Translations under genes and position numbers: made by a program
From: DATDRQ01 sp035291645
GTDB lineage: Bacteria > Chloroflexota > Anaerolineae > Anaerolineales > UBA4823
DNA length: 19,411 bases
Assembly: GCA_035291645.1 (NCBI GenBank)
Contig: DATDRQ010000091.1
Span: 1-19,411 of the forward strand
Reading direction: 5' to 3'
Notes under the pieces: model-generated
The model's input: only the letters and a program-made list of their open reading frames with translations
Databases searched by the model: none
Told to the model about the DNA's origin: nothing
Shown here: one piece after another, positions 7,126 through 14,725 of the stretch
How positions within the stretch are numbered: the first letter of the stretch is position 1
Layout: every line of letters starts with the position of its first letter

Positions 7126-8070
7126 ATGATTAAGACTTTCCGTAGATTTCCCATACTTGGCTGCCTCATACTGCTGGCTCTTGGGTGTAATTTCCCCATG
7201 ATAATTGCGACCTCTGAAACCCCGACCAGTTCGATCCCGACTTTCGAGCCTTCCCCAATCCCCACAGACACCCAGGCAATGCCTTCACCCAGAGTTACCG
7301 GTGCGGAAGAAACCCAGGCATCTCAACTCAGCCAGACCGCTGAGTTAACACAAGTCGCCGCCCAGGAAGAAACGCCTCAAGCCAGCCCAACGATTGCGCA
7401 ATTGGAACGGGAGGACGAGGCGATCTTGATACTGGAGCCAGGACCTGGGTCCCGGCTCACGAGTCCGGTGCACATAACTGGCGAAGCGGATTCGGTGTTC
7501 GAGCAGACGCTCGGTGTCAGGATCATCCAGGATGATGGCACCATACTGGCGGTAGGGCCGGTCTTCATCGACGCGGAACTCGGGCAGCGCGGACCATTTT
7601 CTTTGGATGTTCCGATCGAGATCGGTGAGGAAAGTCAGGCGGTTGTCCAGGTATTCGAAGCCAGCCCCAGAGATGGTGACATAACCCATCTCGCCTCGGT
7701 GGGCGTTATCCTGGCTGATTCTGGGCCAGAGCAAATCTCTCTGAATGAGCCTCATGGCGAACAGATCCGGATCGATCTACCGGAAATCGGCAGCAAGGTT
7801 CGTGGCGGGATGGTGCATGTCGAGGGGTACGCAGTCGCCAGCTTCGAACAACACCTGTTGGTCGAAGTCCTGGATATGGATGGCAATGTCCTAGGGAGCC
7901 TGCCTGCAACCGTACAATCGCAGGAAATGGGGGTTCCTGGAACTTTCAGCGTCGACGTTCCATATCAAATCTCATCAGCAGGTCCAGGAAGGATCGTGGT
8001 GCGGGATCCAAGCCCGGCGTTCGAGGTGGATCTACATGTGGCGAGCGTGGAGGTCAACCTAGAACCGTAA
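7126..8070 (+). CDS. Lipoprotein with two Gmad2 (spore-germination Ig-like) domains
   Basis: The 314-residue protein begins with a lipoprotein signal: basic residues, a hydrophobic core and the lipobox L-A-L-G-C with the lipidated Cys at 21. A Pro/Thr/Ser/Gln-rich linker runs from about 22 to 95. Two Gmad2-type Ig-like domains follow, at about 99-195 and 213-312. The first shows the typical order: P-G-P-G-S-R-L-T-S-P-V near its start, V-F-E-Q-T-L, F-S-L-D-V-P, then V-F-E-A-S-P-R-D-G. The second repeats this (S-F-E-Q-H-L, F-S-V-D-V-P) but its last strand is less canonical. Gmad2 is often found with GerMN in one protein; here a GerMN domain is on the separate LysM protein at 25-2193. A role at the outer face of the membrane is inferred. 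An A-G-G-A (7111-7114) 11 bases before the ATG may be the Shine-Dalgarno sequence and lies within a short ATCCT/AGGAT inverted repeat (7101-7115). Confidence 0.85.
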   Translation: MIKTFRRFPILGCLILLALGCNFPMIIATSETPTSSIPTFEPSPIPTDTQAMPSPRVTGAEETQASQLSQTAELTQVAAQEETPQASPTIAQLEREDEAILILEPGPGSRLTSPVHITGEADSVFEQTLGVRIIQDDGTILAVGPVFIDAELGQRGPFSLDVPIEIGEESQAVVQVFEASPRDGDITHLASVGVILADSGPEQISLNEPHGEQIRIDLPEIGSKVRGGMVHVEGYAVASFEQHLLVEVLDMDGNVLGSLPATVQSQEMGVPGTFSVDVPYQISSAGPGRIVVRDPSPAFEVDLHVASVEVNLEP

Positions 8071-8117
8071 ACTGGCCCTGGTCACGGAAATTACTCATCA
8101 GGGTGGATTATGCAATG

Positions 8118-8582
8118 TTAAATGGAAAGAACCAGGAGCACGATCGCCGCTTGCGCGATGGCAGCGACCAGGAAAAGGATGACGTGCAAAGGCAGGTTGT
8201 CCTTTTTTCTTCTATCCTCGATTACACCAATGACGATCGAAAGGATCATTCCCGGGATCAAATAGAATCCAATCGTCCAGGCGCCCAGGATGACAAAAGC
8301 AAACAACCCTCCGGCGCCGATCCAGGGAAGACTATTCCATGCAAATTGCCCCGCTGGGCAGTTCTTAACTACCGAGACCAGGCTAAGCGAACCAAACAGG
8401 ACGATCTCCAGAAAATAAATCCCGGGAAACGGCCAGATACTCGATCCCATGGAAACCTGGGAATATGCGAACAGAATGACGACGGTCAGACAATATAAGG
8501 CGGTGAGGATCGCAAGAAACCAGGTCCGTAAAGGCCGGTTCTGGTTGGGTTCACTTTGAACCGGGAACTTTTCTTCCGTCAT
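8118..8582 (-). CDS. Small membrane protein, function unknown
   Basis: The 154-residue protein has a polar N-terminus (1-18) and four to five predicted membrane helices at about 20-42, 53-73, 86-120 (one or two) and 130-152. A charged loop E-D-R-R-K-K-D (122-128) lies before the last helix. No catalytic or binding motif was recognised and no family can be named. It starts 6 bases after the pyruvate kinase stop codon and is the last gene of the alanine dehydrogenase operon. It converges with the Gmad2 lipoprotein gene, leaving 47 bases between the two stops, in which no strong terminator is visible. The co-directional tight spacing is the main support for a real gene. Confidence 0.7.
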   Translation of the reverse strand: MTEEKFPVQSEPNQNRPLRTWFLAILTALYCLTVVILFAYSQVSMGSSIWPFPGIYFLEIVLFGSLSLVSVVKNCPAGQFAWNSLPWIGAGGLFAFVILGAWTIGFYLIPGMILSIVIGVIEDRRKKDNLPLHVILFLVAAIAQAAIVLLVLSI

Positions 8583-8588
8583 ACTGGT

Positions 8589-10070
8589 TCAGGAGTCGAT
8601 GGTCTTCTCGCGGATCGTGTGCAGCAGGGCGAGGTTGGGCGGGCATAAGGCGCCGACCGGAAAACCAGAAATAAACACCACCTGCTGACCGGGTTGGATC
8701 GAGGTGAAGGAAAGTATCGCCTTTTCGACGATCCCGAGCATTTCCTCTAAGGAATTCGCGAAGGGTACCAGTCGGGGTACGACTCCCCAAAACATTGGCA
8801 ACCGGCGATAGGTCGTCACGGACGGGGTAAAGGCCAGAATTGGGACAGAAGGGCGAGATTTTGCCATCAAGTGGGCTGTCCTGCCCGTCTGGGTGAAAAC
8901 GGCGATGGCGGTCACGTTGCGATCGTGGGCTAATTCCTTAGCAGCCCGGGTGATCGACAGGGCATCGTCGTGCGTGACTTCGCCCATGGCGATCAACCCG
9001 GCAGCTTCGACGCCGAGTTCCCCATTCCAATGACCCCATTCTGATGTGTGTTGTTCTGCCTGGCGGATAATCGCATCCATCGTCAGGACCGACTGCACTG
9101 GGTAATCCCCCACGGCAGTTTCTCCGGAGAGCATGACCGCGTCGGTGCCATCAAAAATGGCATTGGCGACGTCGGAAGCTTCGGCGCGAGTCGGCCTGGG
9201 GTTGTGGATCATCGAGTCCAGCATCTGGGTTGCAGTGATCACCAATTTGGCGTGCTGGTTGGCAGTAGAGATGATCCTTTTCTGGGCAATCGGTACTTCT
9301 TGTGGGGAGAGCTCGACGCCCAGGTCTCCGCGTGCGACCATGACCCCGTCTGCTGTATCGACGATTTCATCGAGATTGCTAAGAGAAGACGGCTTCTCGA
9401 GTTTGGCGATGATCGGGACATCTCTCTTCTCGGGGTTGATTCCAACAATCCGTTCCCGGAGCTGTTCGACGTCGTGTCCTGTGCGCACGAATGACAGTGC
9501 GATCGCATCCATCCCCATCTCTAATCCGAACGATAGGTCAGCTTGATCCTTTTCAGTCAGCGCGGGGATGTCCAGACTCAATCCGGGTAGGTTAACACCT
9601 TTATTGGATCGTAGCACGCCGCCGAGGACGACCTGAGTCTCGATATCTTCCCCTTTGATCGATTTAACCACGAGCTCCAGGTTGCCGTCATCCAGCAGGA
9701 TTCTATCTCCAGGCTGAACCTGCCGTTTCAAGTCAGGGTAGTCGATGGGGATGATCCCTTTTTTCCCGAGGACCTGCCTCGAAGTCAGGGTAATCGGTTC
9801 GCCCTTGGAGACCAGAAGGTCGGAATTCTCCAGGTTCCCGATCCGGATCTTAGGTCCCTGAAGATCCTGGAGCAGGCTGACCGGGCGATCCAACCGGTCA
9901 GAGATTTTCCTTACCCGATCGATGTAGTCAGCATGTTCTGCATGGCTGCCATGTGAAAAGTTTAGCCGCACGACATCTACCCCTGCCGTGAGCAGCTGGG
10001 TAAGAGTCTGCTCATCCCCGCATGCTGGTCCCAGAGTGGCAATGATCTTCGTGCGGCGTTCGATCATCAT
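8589..10070 (-). CDS. pyk: Pyruvate kinase
   Basis: The 493-residue enzyme of glycolysis converts phosphoenolpyruvate and ADP to pyruvate and ATP in the cytoplasm. The order of motifs is complete: R35 in V-V-R-L-N-F-S-H-G (33-41), the lid domain at about 73-170, the catalytic lysine K223 with metal ligand E225 in I-I-A-K-L-E-K-P (220-227), D249 in A-R-G-D-L-G (246-251), and T-Q-M-L-D-S-M followed by R-P-T-R-A-E and A-V-M-L-S-G-E-T (281-318). The C-terminal allosteric-type domain spans about 350-490. There is no fused PEP-utiliser domain. The start is ambiguous between two adjacent ATG codons: an A-G-G-T overlapping the previous stop fits the second slightly better (start at 10067). It is 4 bases downstream of the CoA-transferase gene. 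Confidence 0.96.
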   Translation of the reverse strand: MMIERRTKIIATLGPACGDEQTLTQLLTAGVDVVRLNFSHGSHAEHADYIDRVRKISDRLDRPVSLLQDLQGPKIRIGNLENSDLLVSKGEPITLTSRQVLGKKGIIPIDYPDLKRQVQPGDRILLDDGNLELVVKSIKGEDIETQVVLGGVLRSNKGVNLPGLSLDIPALTEKDQADLSFGLEMGMDAIALSFVRTGHDVEQLRERIVGINPEKRDVPIIAKLEKPSSLSNLDEIVDTADGVMVARGDLGVELSPQEVPIAQKRIISTANQHAKLVITATQMLDSMIHNPRPTRAEASDVANAIFDGTDAVMLSGETAVGDYPVQSVLTMDAIIRQAEQHTSEWGHWNGELGVEAAGLIAMGEVTHDDALSITRAAKELAHDRNVTAIAVFTQTGRTAHLMAKSRPSVPILAFTPSVTTYRRLPMFWGVVPRLVPFANSLEEMLGIVEKAILSFTSIQPGQQVVFISGFPVGALCPPNLALLHTIREKTIDS

Positions 10071-10074
10071 TTAC

Positions 10075-11370
10075 CTATAGATAATGCAGCTCGCGCGCCT
10101 GGCAGGTCAGCTCTTCCCGGAAGTCTGGATGGGCAATGTTAATCAACGCCTGCGCCCTTTGCCGGATCGTCTTTCCATAGAGGTTGGCAGTCCCGTATTC
10201 GGTTACGATGTAATGAACGTGGTTACGACCGGTCACCACGCCCGCACCCTGCTTTAACATCGGGACGATGCGGCTGAATTGCTTGGCAGTACTGGGTAGG
10301 GCGATAATTGGAACACCACCTTTCGAGCGAGAAGCGCCGTAGATGAAATCCAACTGTCCGCCTATGCCGCTATAGAGCTTAGGACCGATACTGTCTGCAC
10401 ACACCTGCCCGGTTAAATCAACCTCGATGGCGGAATTGATCGCCACCTGCCGTTCGTTTTGGGCGATGACGAAAGGATCGTTCACGTACTCGGTTGGGTG
10501 AAGCTCGATCAGAGGGTTATCGTCCACCCATTCGTATAAACGGCGAGTACCGATGATGAAACCGGCAACGATCTTACCGGTGTGGAGAGATTTCCGTGCG
10601 TTGGTCAGCACACCTGCTTCAACCAGATCGATCACGCCTTCAGAGAACAGCTCGGTGTGAATACCGAGATCTTTTTTCTCGTAGAGATATTTCAATACTG
10701 CGTCGGGAATCGCACCAATCCCCATCTGCATAGTCGCACCATCCGGGATCAACTCGGCGATGTAGCCGGCGATCTTCTCCGTGATCTCGGAGTTATCCTC
10801 TCCACCCATCACTACTTCTGGCAGTGGATAATTTACCGGGACGATATAGTTTAATTTACTTACATGGATAAACGAATCTCCCAAGGTACGAGGCATCTGC
10901 TGGTTGACTTCGGCGATGATGATCTTCGCTGATTCCGCCGGGCTTTTCGTCAGACCGACCTCGATACCGAAACTGCAAAATCCGTAGTTATCGGGCGGGG
11001 AAAGATGGACCAGGGCGACATCAACAGGTAAATGATGGTTCTTGAACAAGAGGGTGTATTCGGAGAGCAGCACCGGCGTAAAGTCAGTCCGGCCTTCCTG
11101 GACTGCCTTGCGAATATTCGCGCTGATGAACATCGTGTTCACCCGCAGGTGTCCCTGCATCTCCGGGCTCACGTAATCCGCGGGACCGACGGTGAGCGCC
11201 TGCACGATCTCCACATCCCGGAGCTGGGGGGCGTACTCGACAAGAGAGGCTAAGACAGTCTGTGGTACAGAGCAGTTACCGGTTAAAAAAACACGGTCTC
11301 CTGATTTAATTTGCCGGACCGCGTCCTGAGCGGTAACGATCCGGGATTGGTATATTGAATTCCAGTCCAT
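10075..11370 (-). CDS. Acetyl-CoA hydrolase / 4-hydroxybutyrate CoA-transferase family enzyme
   Basis: The 431-residue class I CoA-transferase is similar in length and motifs to 4-hydroxybutyrate and butyrate:acetate CoA-transferases. Visible landmarks are G-D-R-V-F-L-T-G (24-31), Q-M-G-I-G-A-I-P (215-222), H-T-E-L-F-S-E-G (238-245), where E240 is the likely glutamate that forms the CoA thioester, and the C-terminal V-T-E-Y-G-T-A-N-L-Y-G (389-399) and A-H-P-D-F-R (413-418). The family moves CoA between acetyl-CoA and short acids; the actual acid cannot be read from the sequence. The gene lies 6 bases after alanine dehydrogenase and 4 before pyruvate kinase, so a role in fermentative acyl-CoA handling linked to pyruvate is the best inference. 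No Shine-Dalgarno sequence is obvious, so coupling to the upstream gene is likely. Confidence 0.92.
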   Translation of the reverse strand: MDWNSIYQSRIVTAQDAVRQIKSGDRVFLTGNCSVPQTVLASLVEYAPQLRDVEIVQALTVGPADYVSPEMQGHLRVNTMFISANIRKAVQEGRTDFTPVLLSEYTLLFKNHHLPVDVALVHLSPPDNYGFCSFGIEVGLTKSPAESAKIIIAEVNQQMPRTLGDSFIHVSKLNYIVPVNYPLPEVVMGGEDNSEITEKIAGYIAELIPDGATMQMGIGAIPDAVLKYLYEKKDLGIHTELFSEGVIDLVEAGVLTNARKSLHTGKIVAGFIIGTRRLYEWVDDNPLIELHPTEYVNDPFVIAQNERQVAINSAIEVDLTGQVCADSIGPKLYSGIGGQLDFIYGASRSKGGVPIIALPSTAKQFSRIVPMLKQGAGVVTGRNHVHYIVTEYGTANLYGKTIRQRAQALINIAHPDFREELTCQARELHYL

Positions 11371-11376
11371 GTTTTA

Positions 11377-12465
11377 TCAAACCATTTGTTTTGGTGAAAG
11401 TCGGGGGAGGTTGACCATTTCGCCGTGTAAAGAATTCACGGCGTTTCCCAGGGCGTCATTCTTAGAGATCGCATCATCGATTCCGAGATTTGTGAGTTCC
11501 AAAATATAAGGTAGGGCCGCGTTTATCAAGGCATAGGTCGCGGTGCGCGCAACCACTCCTGGAATGTTGGGTACACAATAATGGATTACGCCATCCAGGA
11601 TGAAGGTGGGATGCTCGTGGGTGGTTGGCCTGGAGGTCTCGAAACACCCGCCTTGATCGATGCTGATATCCATGAGGATTGCCCGTGGTTTCATGGTCTG
11701 CATAATATCTCGAGTCACCACGAGGGGCGCCCGCTCGCCGGTAACCAGGACCGCGCCGACTACAACGTCAGCAAAAGTACACACCCGTGCGATATTCCTT
11801 GGGCTGGAGATCATGGTGGTGACCCCTTGGAAAGTTTCGTGCATTCGCTCCAGGGCACTCAGGTCGGTATCCATCACGAGCACGTGCGCACCCATGCCAA
11901 GAAAAGCTTGAGTTGCGTAAGTTCCCACCACCCCGGCGCCGATGACGACTACCTCCGCAGCTGGGACGCCGGTGATGCCCCCGAGTAAAATGCCTTTTCC
12001 ACCGGCATTGTTCTGAAGCAATAGCGCCGCAACCTGCGCAGCCATACGCCCGCCGATCTGACTCATCGGGCGCAAGACAGGACGGGTGCCATCGGGGAGC
12101 TCGATTTGTTCGTATGCGATAGCCGTGATGCGGTTCTTGACCAGGGCGTCGATCTTATCCTGGCGGGCGGAAGCCAGGTGCAGCAGGCCGGCGAAAGCGG
12201 TATCTGACCGCATCCACTCCAGCTCGTCCTGTAACGGGCGGGCGACTTTAAGGATGAGATCGGCGCGACCGAAGACCTCGTGGGGTGAATACACAACCCG
12301 AGCGTCAGCCTGCTCGTAATCCTGGTCGCTAAACCCGGCGCCAAGGCCGGCGTTGTGTTCGATATAGCAGGTGTGACCACCTGCAACCAGGACTTCAACC
12401 GCCGAAGGCGTCAATCCCACCCGGTATTCGAAGGGACGGCGTTCCTTAGGCACACAAATATTCAT
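11377..12465 (-). CDS. ald: Alanine dehydrogenase
   Basis: The 362-residue enzyme catalyses the NAD-dependent reversible oxidative deamination of L-alanine to pyruvate and ammonia in the cytoplasm. Family residues are in place: R15 in the substrate site, K73 (I-L-K-V), H96 (L-L-H-L-A), the Rossmann G-A-G-V-V-G (176-181), and D270 in D-I-S-I-D-Q-G-G-C-F-E-T-S-R-P-T-T-H (266-283). Length is normal (about 360-375). The start is supported by G-A-G-G-T-G-A (12469-12475) just before the ATG. It is the first gene of the operon ald, CoA-transferase, pyruvate kinase, membrane protein. Its leader carries a strong hairpin (12519-12553) and a short open frame ending in an ATGA overlap with this start, which hints at regulation in the leader. 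Confidence 0.95.
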   Translation of the reverse strand: MNICVPKERRPFEYRVGLTPSAVEVLVAGGHTCYIEHNAGLGAGFSDQDYEQADARVVYSPHEVFGRADLILKVARPLQDELEWMRSDTAFAGLLHLASARQDKIDALVKNRITAIAYEQIELPDGTRPVLRPMSQIGGRMAAQVAALLLQNNAGGKGILLGGITGVPAAEVVVIGAGVVGTYATQAFLGMGAHVLVMDTDLSALERMHETFQGVTTMISSPRNIARVCTFADVVVGAVLVTGERAPLVVTRDIMQTMKPRAILMDISIDQGGCFETSRPTTHEHPTFILDGVIHYCVPNIPGVVARTATYALINAALPYILELTNLGIDDAISKNDALGNAVNSLHGEMVNLPRLSPKQMV

Positions 12466-12468
12466 ATC

Positions 12469-12475
12469 TCACCTC
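12469..12475 (-). promoter_or_regulatory. Shine-Dalgarno of ald
   Basis: The minus strand reads GAGGTGA three bases before the ATG at 12463-12465. The close spacing still allows pairing and supports this start over any later one. Confidence 0.7.
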
Positions 12476-12518
12476 GTTGAGAATCGTGGATGGGCGTTGG
12501 TGATATCTTAAATTCAAA

Positions 12519-12553
12519 CCCCCTCGCCACGGGTAAAAACCATGTCGAGGGGG
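12519..12553 (-). promoter_or_regulatory. Strong hairpin in the ald leader, candidate attenuator
   Basis: The arms CCCCCTCG and CGAGGGGG (12519-12526 and 12546-12553) enclose one mismatch and a five-pair inner stem around a seven-base loop. The inner stem is complete on the minus strand (one G-U wobble), whereas on the plus strand the same position is an A-C mismatch. This favours an RNA read on minus, toward ald. On that strand it is followed by TTTGAATTT, which is only partly T-rich, so it could be a weak terminator or attenuator, or a stabilising element. The 320 bases 12466-12785 otherwise hold the promoter listed next and the tRNA terminator. Confidence 0.5.
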
Positions 12554-12645
12554 TGATAGTTGAGAGGCAGTACGCTTTTTCTAGATTGATATTGACGTGA
12601 GAATCCAATTTACTGAACATCGACCAATACACCTGGGCTTAAACC

Positions 12646-12654
12646 AGTATAACA
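12646..12654 (-). promoter_or_regulatory. Extended -10 promoter candidate for the ald operon
   Basis: The minus strand reads TGTTATACT: an extended -10 TGn followed by TATACT (five of six). No good -35 lies at the standard distance, which is usual for extended -10 promoters. The predicted start near 12640 would give a leader of about 175 bases before ald that includes the hairpin at 12519-12553. It lies downstream of the tRNA terminator, in the right place for an independent ald promoter. Confidence 0.4.
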
Positions 12655-12735
12655 CATGAAATTTTTTCAAGCCTGTGAAGGAGTGCAGGGGAAAAAGCTG
12701 ATATTCGTCACGTATTTATACCCTGTGGGAGGTAA

Positions 12736-12762
12736 GAAAAGCCCCGAACAATTCGCTCGGGG
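12736..12762 (-). terminator. Rho-independent terminator of tRNA-Gly
   Basis: On the minus strand CCCCGAGC, loop GAATT, GTTCGGGG forms an eight-pair stem with one G-U pair, followed by CTTTTC. It begins 24 bases after the tRNA 3' end and separates the tRNA transcript from the ald operon. Confidence 0.85.
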
Positions 12763-12785
12763 TCAGCCGTGTTCTGGCGGTTCAG

Positions 12786-12857
12786 AGCGGGTGATGGGAT
12801 TCGAACCCACGAATAACGGCTTGGGAAGCCGTTGCCTTACCACTTGGCGACACCCGC
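12786..12857 (-). tRNA. tRNA-Gly (anticodon CCC)
   Basis: The 72-base cloverleaf is read on the minus strand. The seven-pair acceptor GCGGGTG/CACCCGC is perfect, with discriminator T. The D-arm contains AAGTGGTAAGG. The anticodon arm ACGGC-TTCCCAA-GCCGT gives anticodon CCC, and the T-arm has GGTTCGAATCC. It would read the GGG glycine codon. The 3' CCA is not encoded, since CTG follows the discriminator. A terminator follows at 12736-12762. Confidence 0.95.
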
Positions 12858-12873
12858 GCCTAGGTCGTTGGAT

Positions 12874-12882
12874 ATTTTACCA
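12874..12882 (-). promoter_or_regulatory. Extended -10 promoter candidate for tRNA-Gly
   Basis: The minus strand reads TGGTAAAAT, an extended -10 with TAAAAT (five of six). The predicted start near 12867 lies about 10 bases before the mature tRNA 5' end. A TTGATA lies upstream but at a 13-base spacing, too close for a standard -35. Confidence 0.4.
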
Positions 12883-12925
12883 TGACTGAACTTATCAACG
12901 ATAACGGTCTCCGAACCACGCAGGC

Positions 12926-13555
12926 TTACTGTTCGATTAACCCGGCGAACAGCACGATCAAAGCTGCGATCGTGGTCCCGATTACCCCTGGCGTGAGAAA
13001 CATATTCCAGGAGATGACCAGGTTGGCGAACGGGAAGACCAGCAGAGCGAGTCCCAGGACCAACCAGACTCTTTTGTCAAAGCCGGGCAGACCGCGGCTG
13101 ACCCGGACCCGGTTGAAGACCAGTAGAAAGGTGACCAGCGCAATCGTCAGGTAGTAGACGATATTCAGTGTATGGTAAACACCGATAACATTGGACACCA
13201 TCGACCTGTATTTTTCTGCTTCGCTCAGAGTCTCAGGCAGAAAGAACCCTAAGCTGCGCAGAAAGAAAATAGCTTTTCCAAATATTTGGTCGCCAGGCCA
13301 GACCGGAGCTAAAACTAATGCGATTAACAGCATAACTGCGAAGAAAAGCAATGTATCTTGCAGGCTGATCAGGGAGGTTGTTTCCCATACCAGCTGGTTT
13401 CCACAGGCGCTGCACCGGCTTGCCCGGTCCTGAACAGGAGAACCACAGGTTGTGCAGGTCCGCAGGCTGGCACCCGTTTGGAATGAGCGGATCAGGCCTG
13501 GCTGTTGCATCCCGGCGGCGTCACGAGATTTGTCTTGTGCGCTTTCGAAGTTCAA
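12926..13555 (-). CDS. Zinc-ribbon membrane protein
   Basis: The 209-residue protein has an N-terminal zinc ribbon with two CxxC pairs, C34/C37 and C48/C51 (C-T-T-C-G and C-S-A-C-G-N), followed by about four to five membrane helices at roughly 65-86, 93-107, 128-148, 162-183 and 187-207. The arrangement is a common one for uncharacterised membrane proteins; the ribbon would lie on the cytoplasmic side. The start is taken at TTG because G-G-G-A-G-G-A-G (13560-13567) lies at the right distance; the alternative ATG at 13508-13510 would keep the ribbon. It stands alone, with tRNA-Gly 68 bases downstream. Upstream, 13556-13774 is AT-rich and holds a GAATCA/TGATTC inverted repeat near 13671-13694 and no recognised gene. 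No function can be named. Confidence 0.78.
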   Translation of the reverse strand: MNFESAQDKSRDAAGMQQPGLIRSFQTGASLRTCTTCGSPVQDRASRCSACGNQLVWETTSLISLQDTLLFFAVMLLIALVLAPVWPGDQIFGKAIFFLRSLGFFLPETLSEAEKYRSMVSNVIGVYHTLNIVYYLTIALVTFLLVFNRVRVSRGLPGFDKRVWLVLGLALLVFPFANLVISWNMFLTPGVIGTTIAALIVLFAGLIEQ

Positions 13556-13559
13556 CTTA

Positions 13560-13567
13560 CTCCTCCC
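13560..13567 (-). promoter_or_regulatory. Shine-Dalgarno that selects the TTG start of the zinc-ribbon gene
   Basis: The minus strand reads GGGAGGAG four bases before the TTG at 13553-13555 (six from the GGAGG core). This strong match is the reason for preferring the TTG to the internal ATG 45 bases downstream. Confidence 0.65.
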
Positions 13568-13774
13568 AGGATGATGAACCGATTCGGTTTGTTGACATTT
13601 TTCTTGGATTTAACAACATTAACGCAAACTTGGGGCTAACCGTTACAGTATTAGGCCAAATTTCCTACCTGAATCATCAAGATTCGTTGATTCGTTTGTT
13701 CTTTTCAGGTTGGCGGAGAGGGATTGCGCTCGTGTAAATGGTCAACGAAATGCGCGCGCTTCTTTATCAGGTCT

Positions 13775-14725
13775 TTATGCTGGGGTGCTTCTTCCTGTCC
13801 TGAGTGTATATGATAAACCTGCCCAGACCATTTCATAGAATATCAGTAGAATGCGGGCAAAGATGGCGATGACGACGGCGATAGAGGAAGGCAGGATGGC
13901 TGACAGCAGGATACTCAGACCCACTTCGGTAACCCCCAGATTGCTCGGGGAAAAGAACAAGAGAGAAGATAAGAATCCGACCAAACTCCAACTTCCGATG
14001 ACATACCCAAGATGAGATATCGGAAGGTCGTAAAGTATGTTCACGATCATATAGAGCAATATCCCGCCGATGATCCAAATCAGAATATAAGCGAATAACC
14101 ATTGGAAAATGAGCCGGTAATGGATTTGAGTGATTTCCAAATTCAAGCGACGCAACATGATGGAGATCACTCGCGGATGAATTAAGATCGCACCGAGCAA
14201 TAATACCCCACCAAGAAATAGCGGGGATATGGAATAGTCGGTCAGGATCTGAACGGCGAAGATCAGGCTGACGATCGCACTCGCAATGGTCGAAATGATG
14301 ACTTCAACACCGCTGGCGAATGATGTTTTTCTCAGTTCGATTCCAACCGCGTTATAAAGTGATACCCGACTGGCTATATACCAGATTGTCCCAGGAATTC
14401 TCTTCGCGATATTGGAAATGCAGTAGTAATGGAAATGAGTCCTGAAGTTGATCTGCTTGCCCAGGCTGTTCAGAATCCAACCCCAAACGATCACCACCAG
14501 GGTCAGATCCAAACCGAATATTAGGAATGAGAAGAGCAAGAATAACCAATCGAACTGCCAATTGAAACTGAGTAATTGCTCTTTCTGCTGGTAGATTAAG
14601 AATCCGAGAATTAGAACGACGATGAGAAAAGTAAGTATTGAAAATGCGAGACGCCACCAGCTGCGTTTAGAAGCGACTGGTTCAAGGTTGGTATTAATCG
14701 GCGGAGGAGTTACGCGGTTAAACAC
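13775..14725 (-). CDS. Flippase-like integral membrane protein (LPG synthase TM / AglD-type domain)
   Basis: The 316-residue protein has about eight predicted helices, starting at 26-45 and 58-84. It fits the lysylphosphatidylglycerol-synthase transmembrane region family (also called flippase-like domain). Supporting motifs are R-I-P-G-T-I-W-Y-I-A-S-R (109-120) and F-F-S-P-S-N-L-G-V-T-E-V-G (257-269), at the positions where this family has its conserved P-G and P-x-G-x-G-x-x-E regions. The soluble aminoacyltransferase domain of MprF is absent, so lysyl-lipid synthesis is unlikely. In this family stand-alone members often sit with glycosyltransferases, and a lipid-linked glycan role is inferred from the neighbours. 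It starts at GTG, overlapping the preceding methyltransferase stop by 8 bases (14718-14725), with no Shine-Dalgarno sequence, which suggests translational coupling. Confidence 0.85.
   Translation of the reverse strand: MFNRVTPPPINTNLEPVASKRSWWRLAFSILTFLIVVLILGFLIYQQKEQLLSFNWQFDWLFLLFSFLIFGLDLTLVVIVWGWILNSLGKQINFRTHFHYYCISNIAKRIPGTIWYIASRVSLYNAVGIELRKTSFASGVEVIISTIASAIVSLIFAVQILTDYSISPLFLGGVLLLGAILIHPRVISIMLRRLNLEITQIHYRLIFQWLFAYILIWIIGGILLYMIVNILYDLPISHLGYVIGSWSLVGFLSSLLFFSPSNLGVTEVGLSILLSAILPSSIAVVIAIFARILLIFYEMVWAGLSYTLRTGRSTPA

Noticed and set aside
8103..8498. 131-codon plus-strand open frame
   Set aside because: Very hydrophilic translation antisense to the membrane-protein gene, without start signals; the minus frame has coherent helices and tight operon spacing.
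12656..12889. 77-codon plus-strand open frame
   Set aside because: It runs antisense through the tRNA-Gly terminator and the tRNA itself.
13378..13737. 119-codon plus-strand frame reaching into the gap 13556-13774
   Set aside because: Its first half is antisense to the zinc-ribbon gene, the product shows no domain, and no Shine-Dalgarno sequence was seen.
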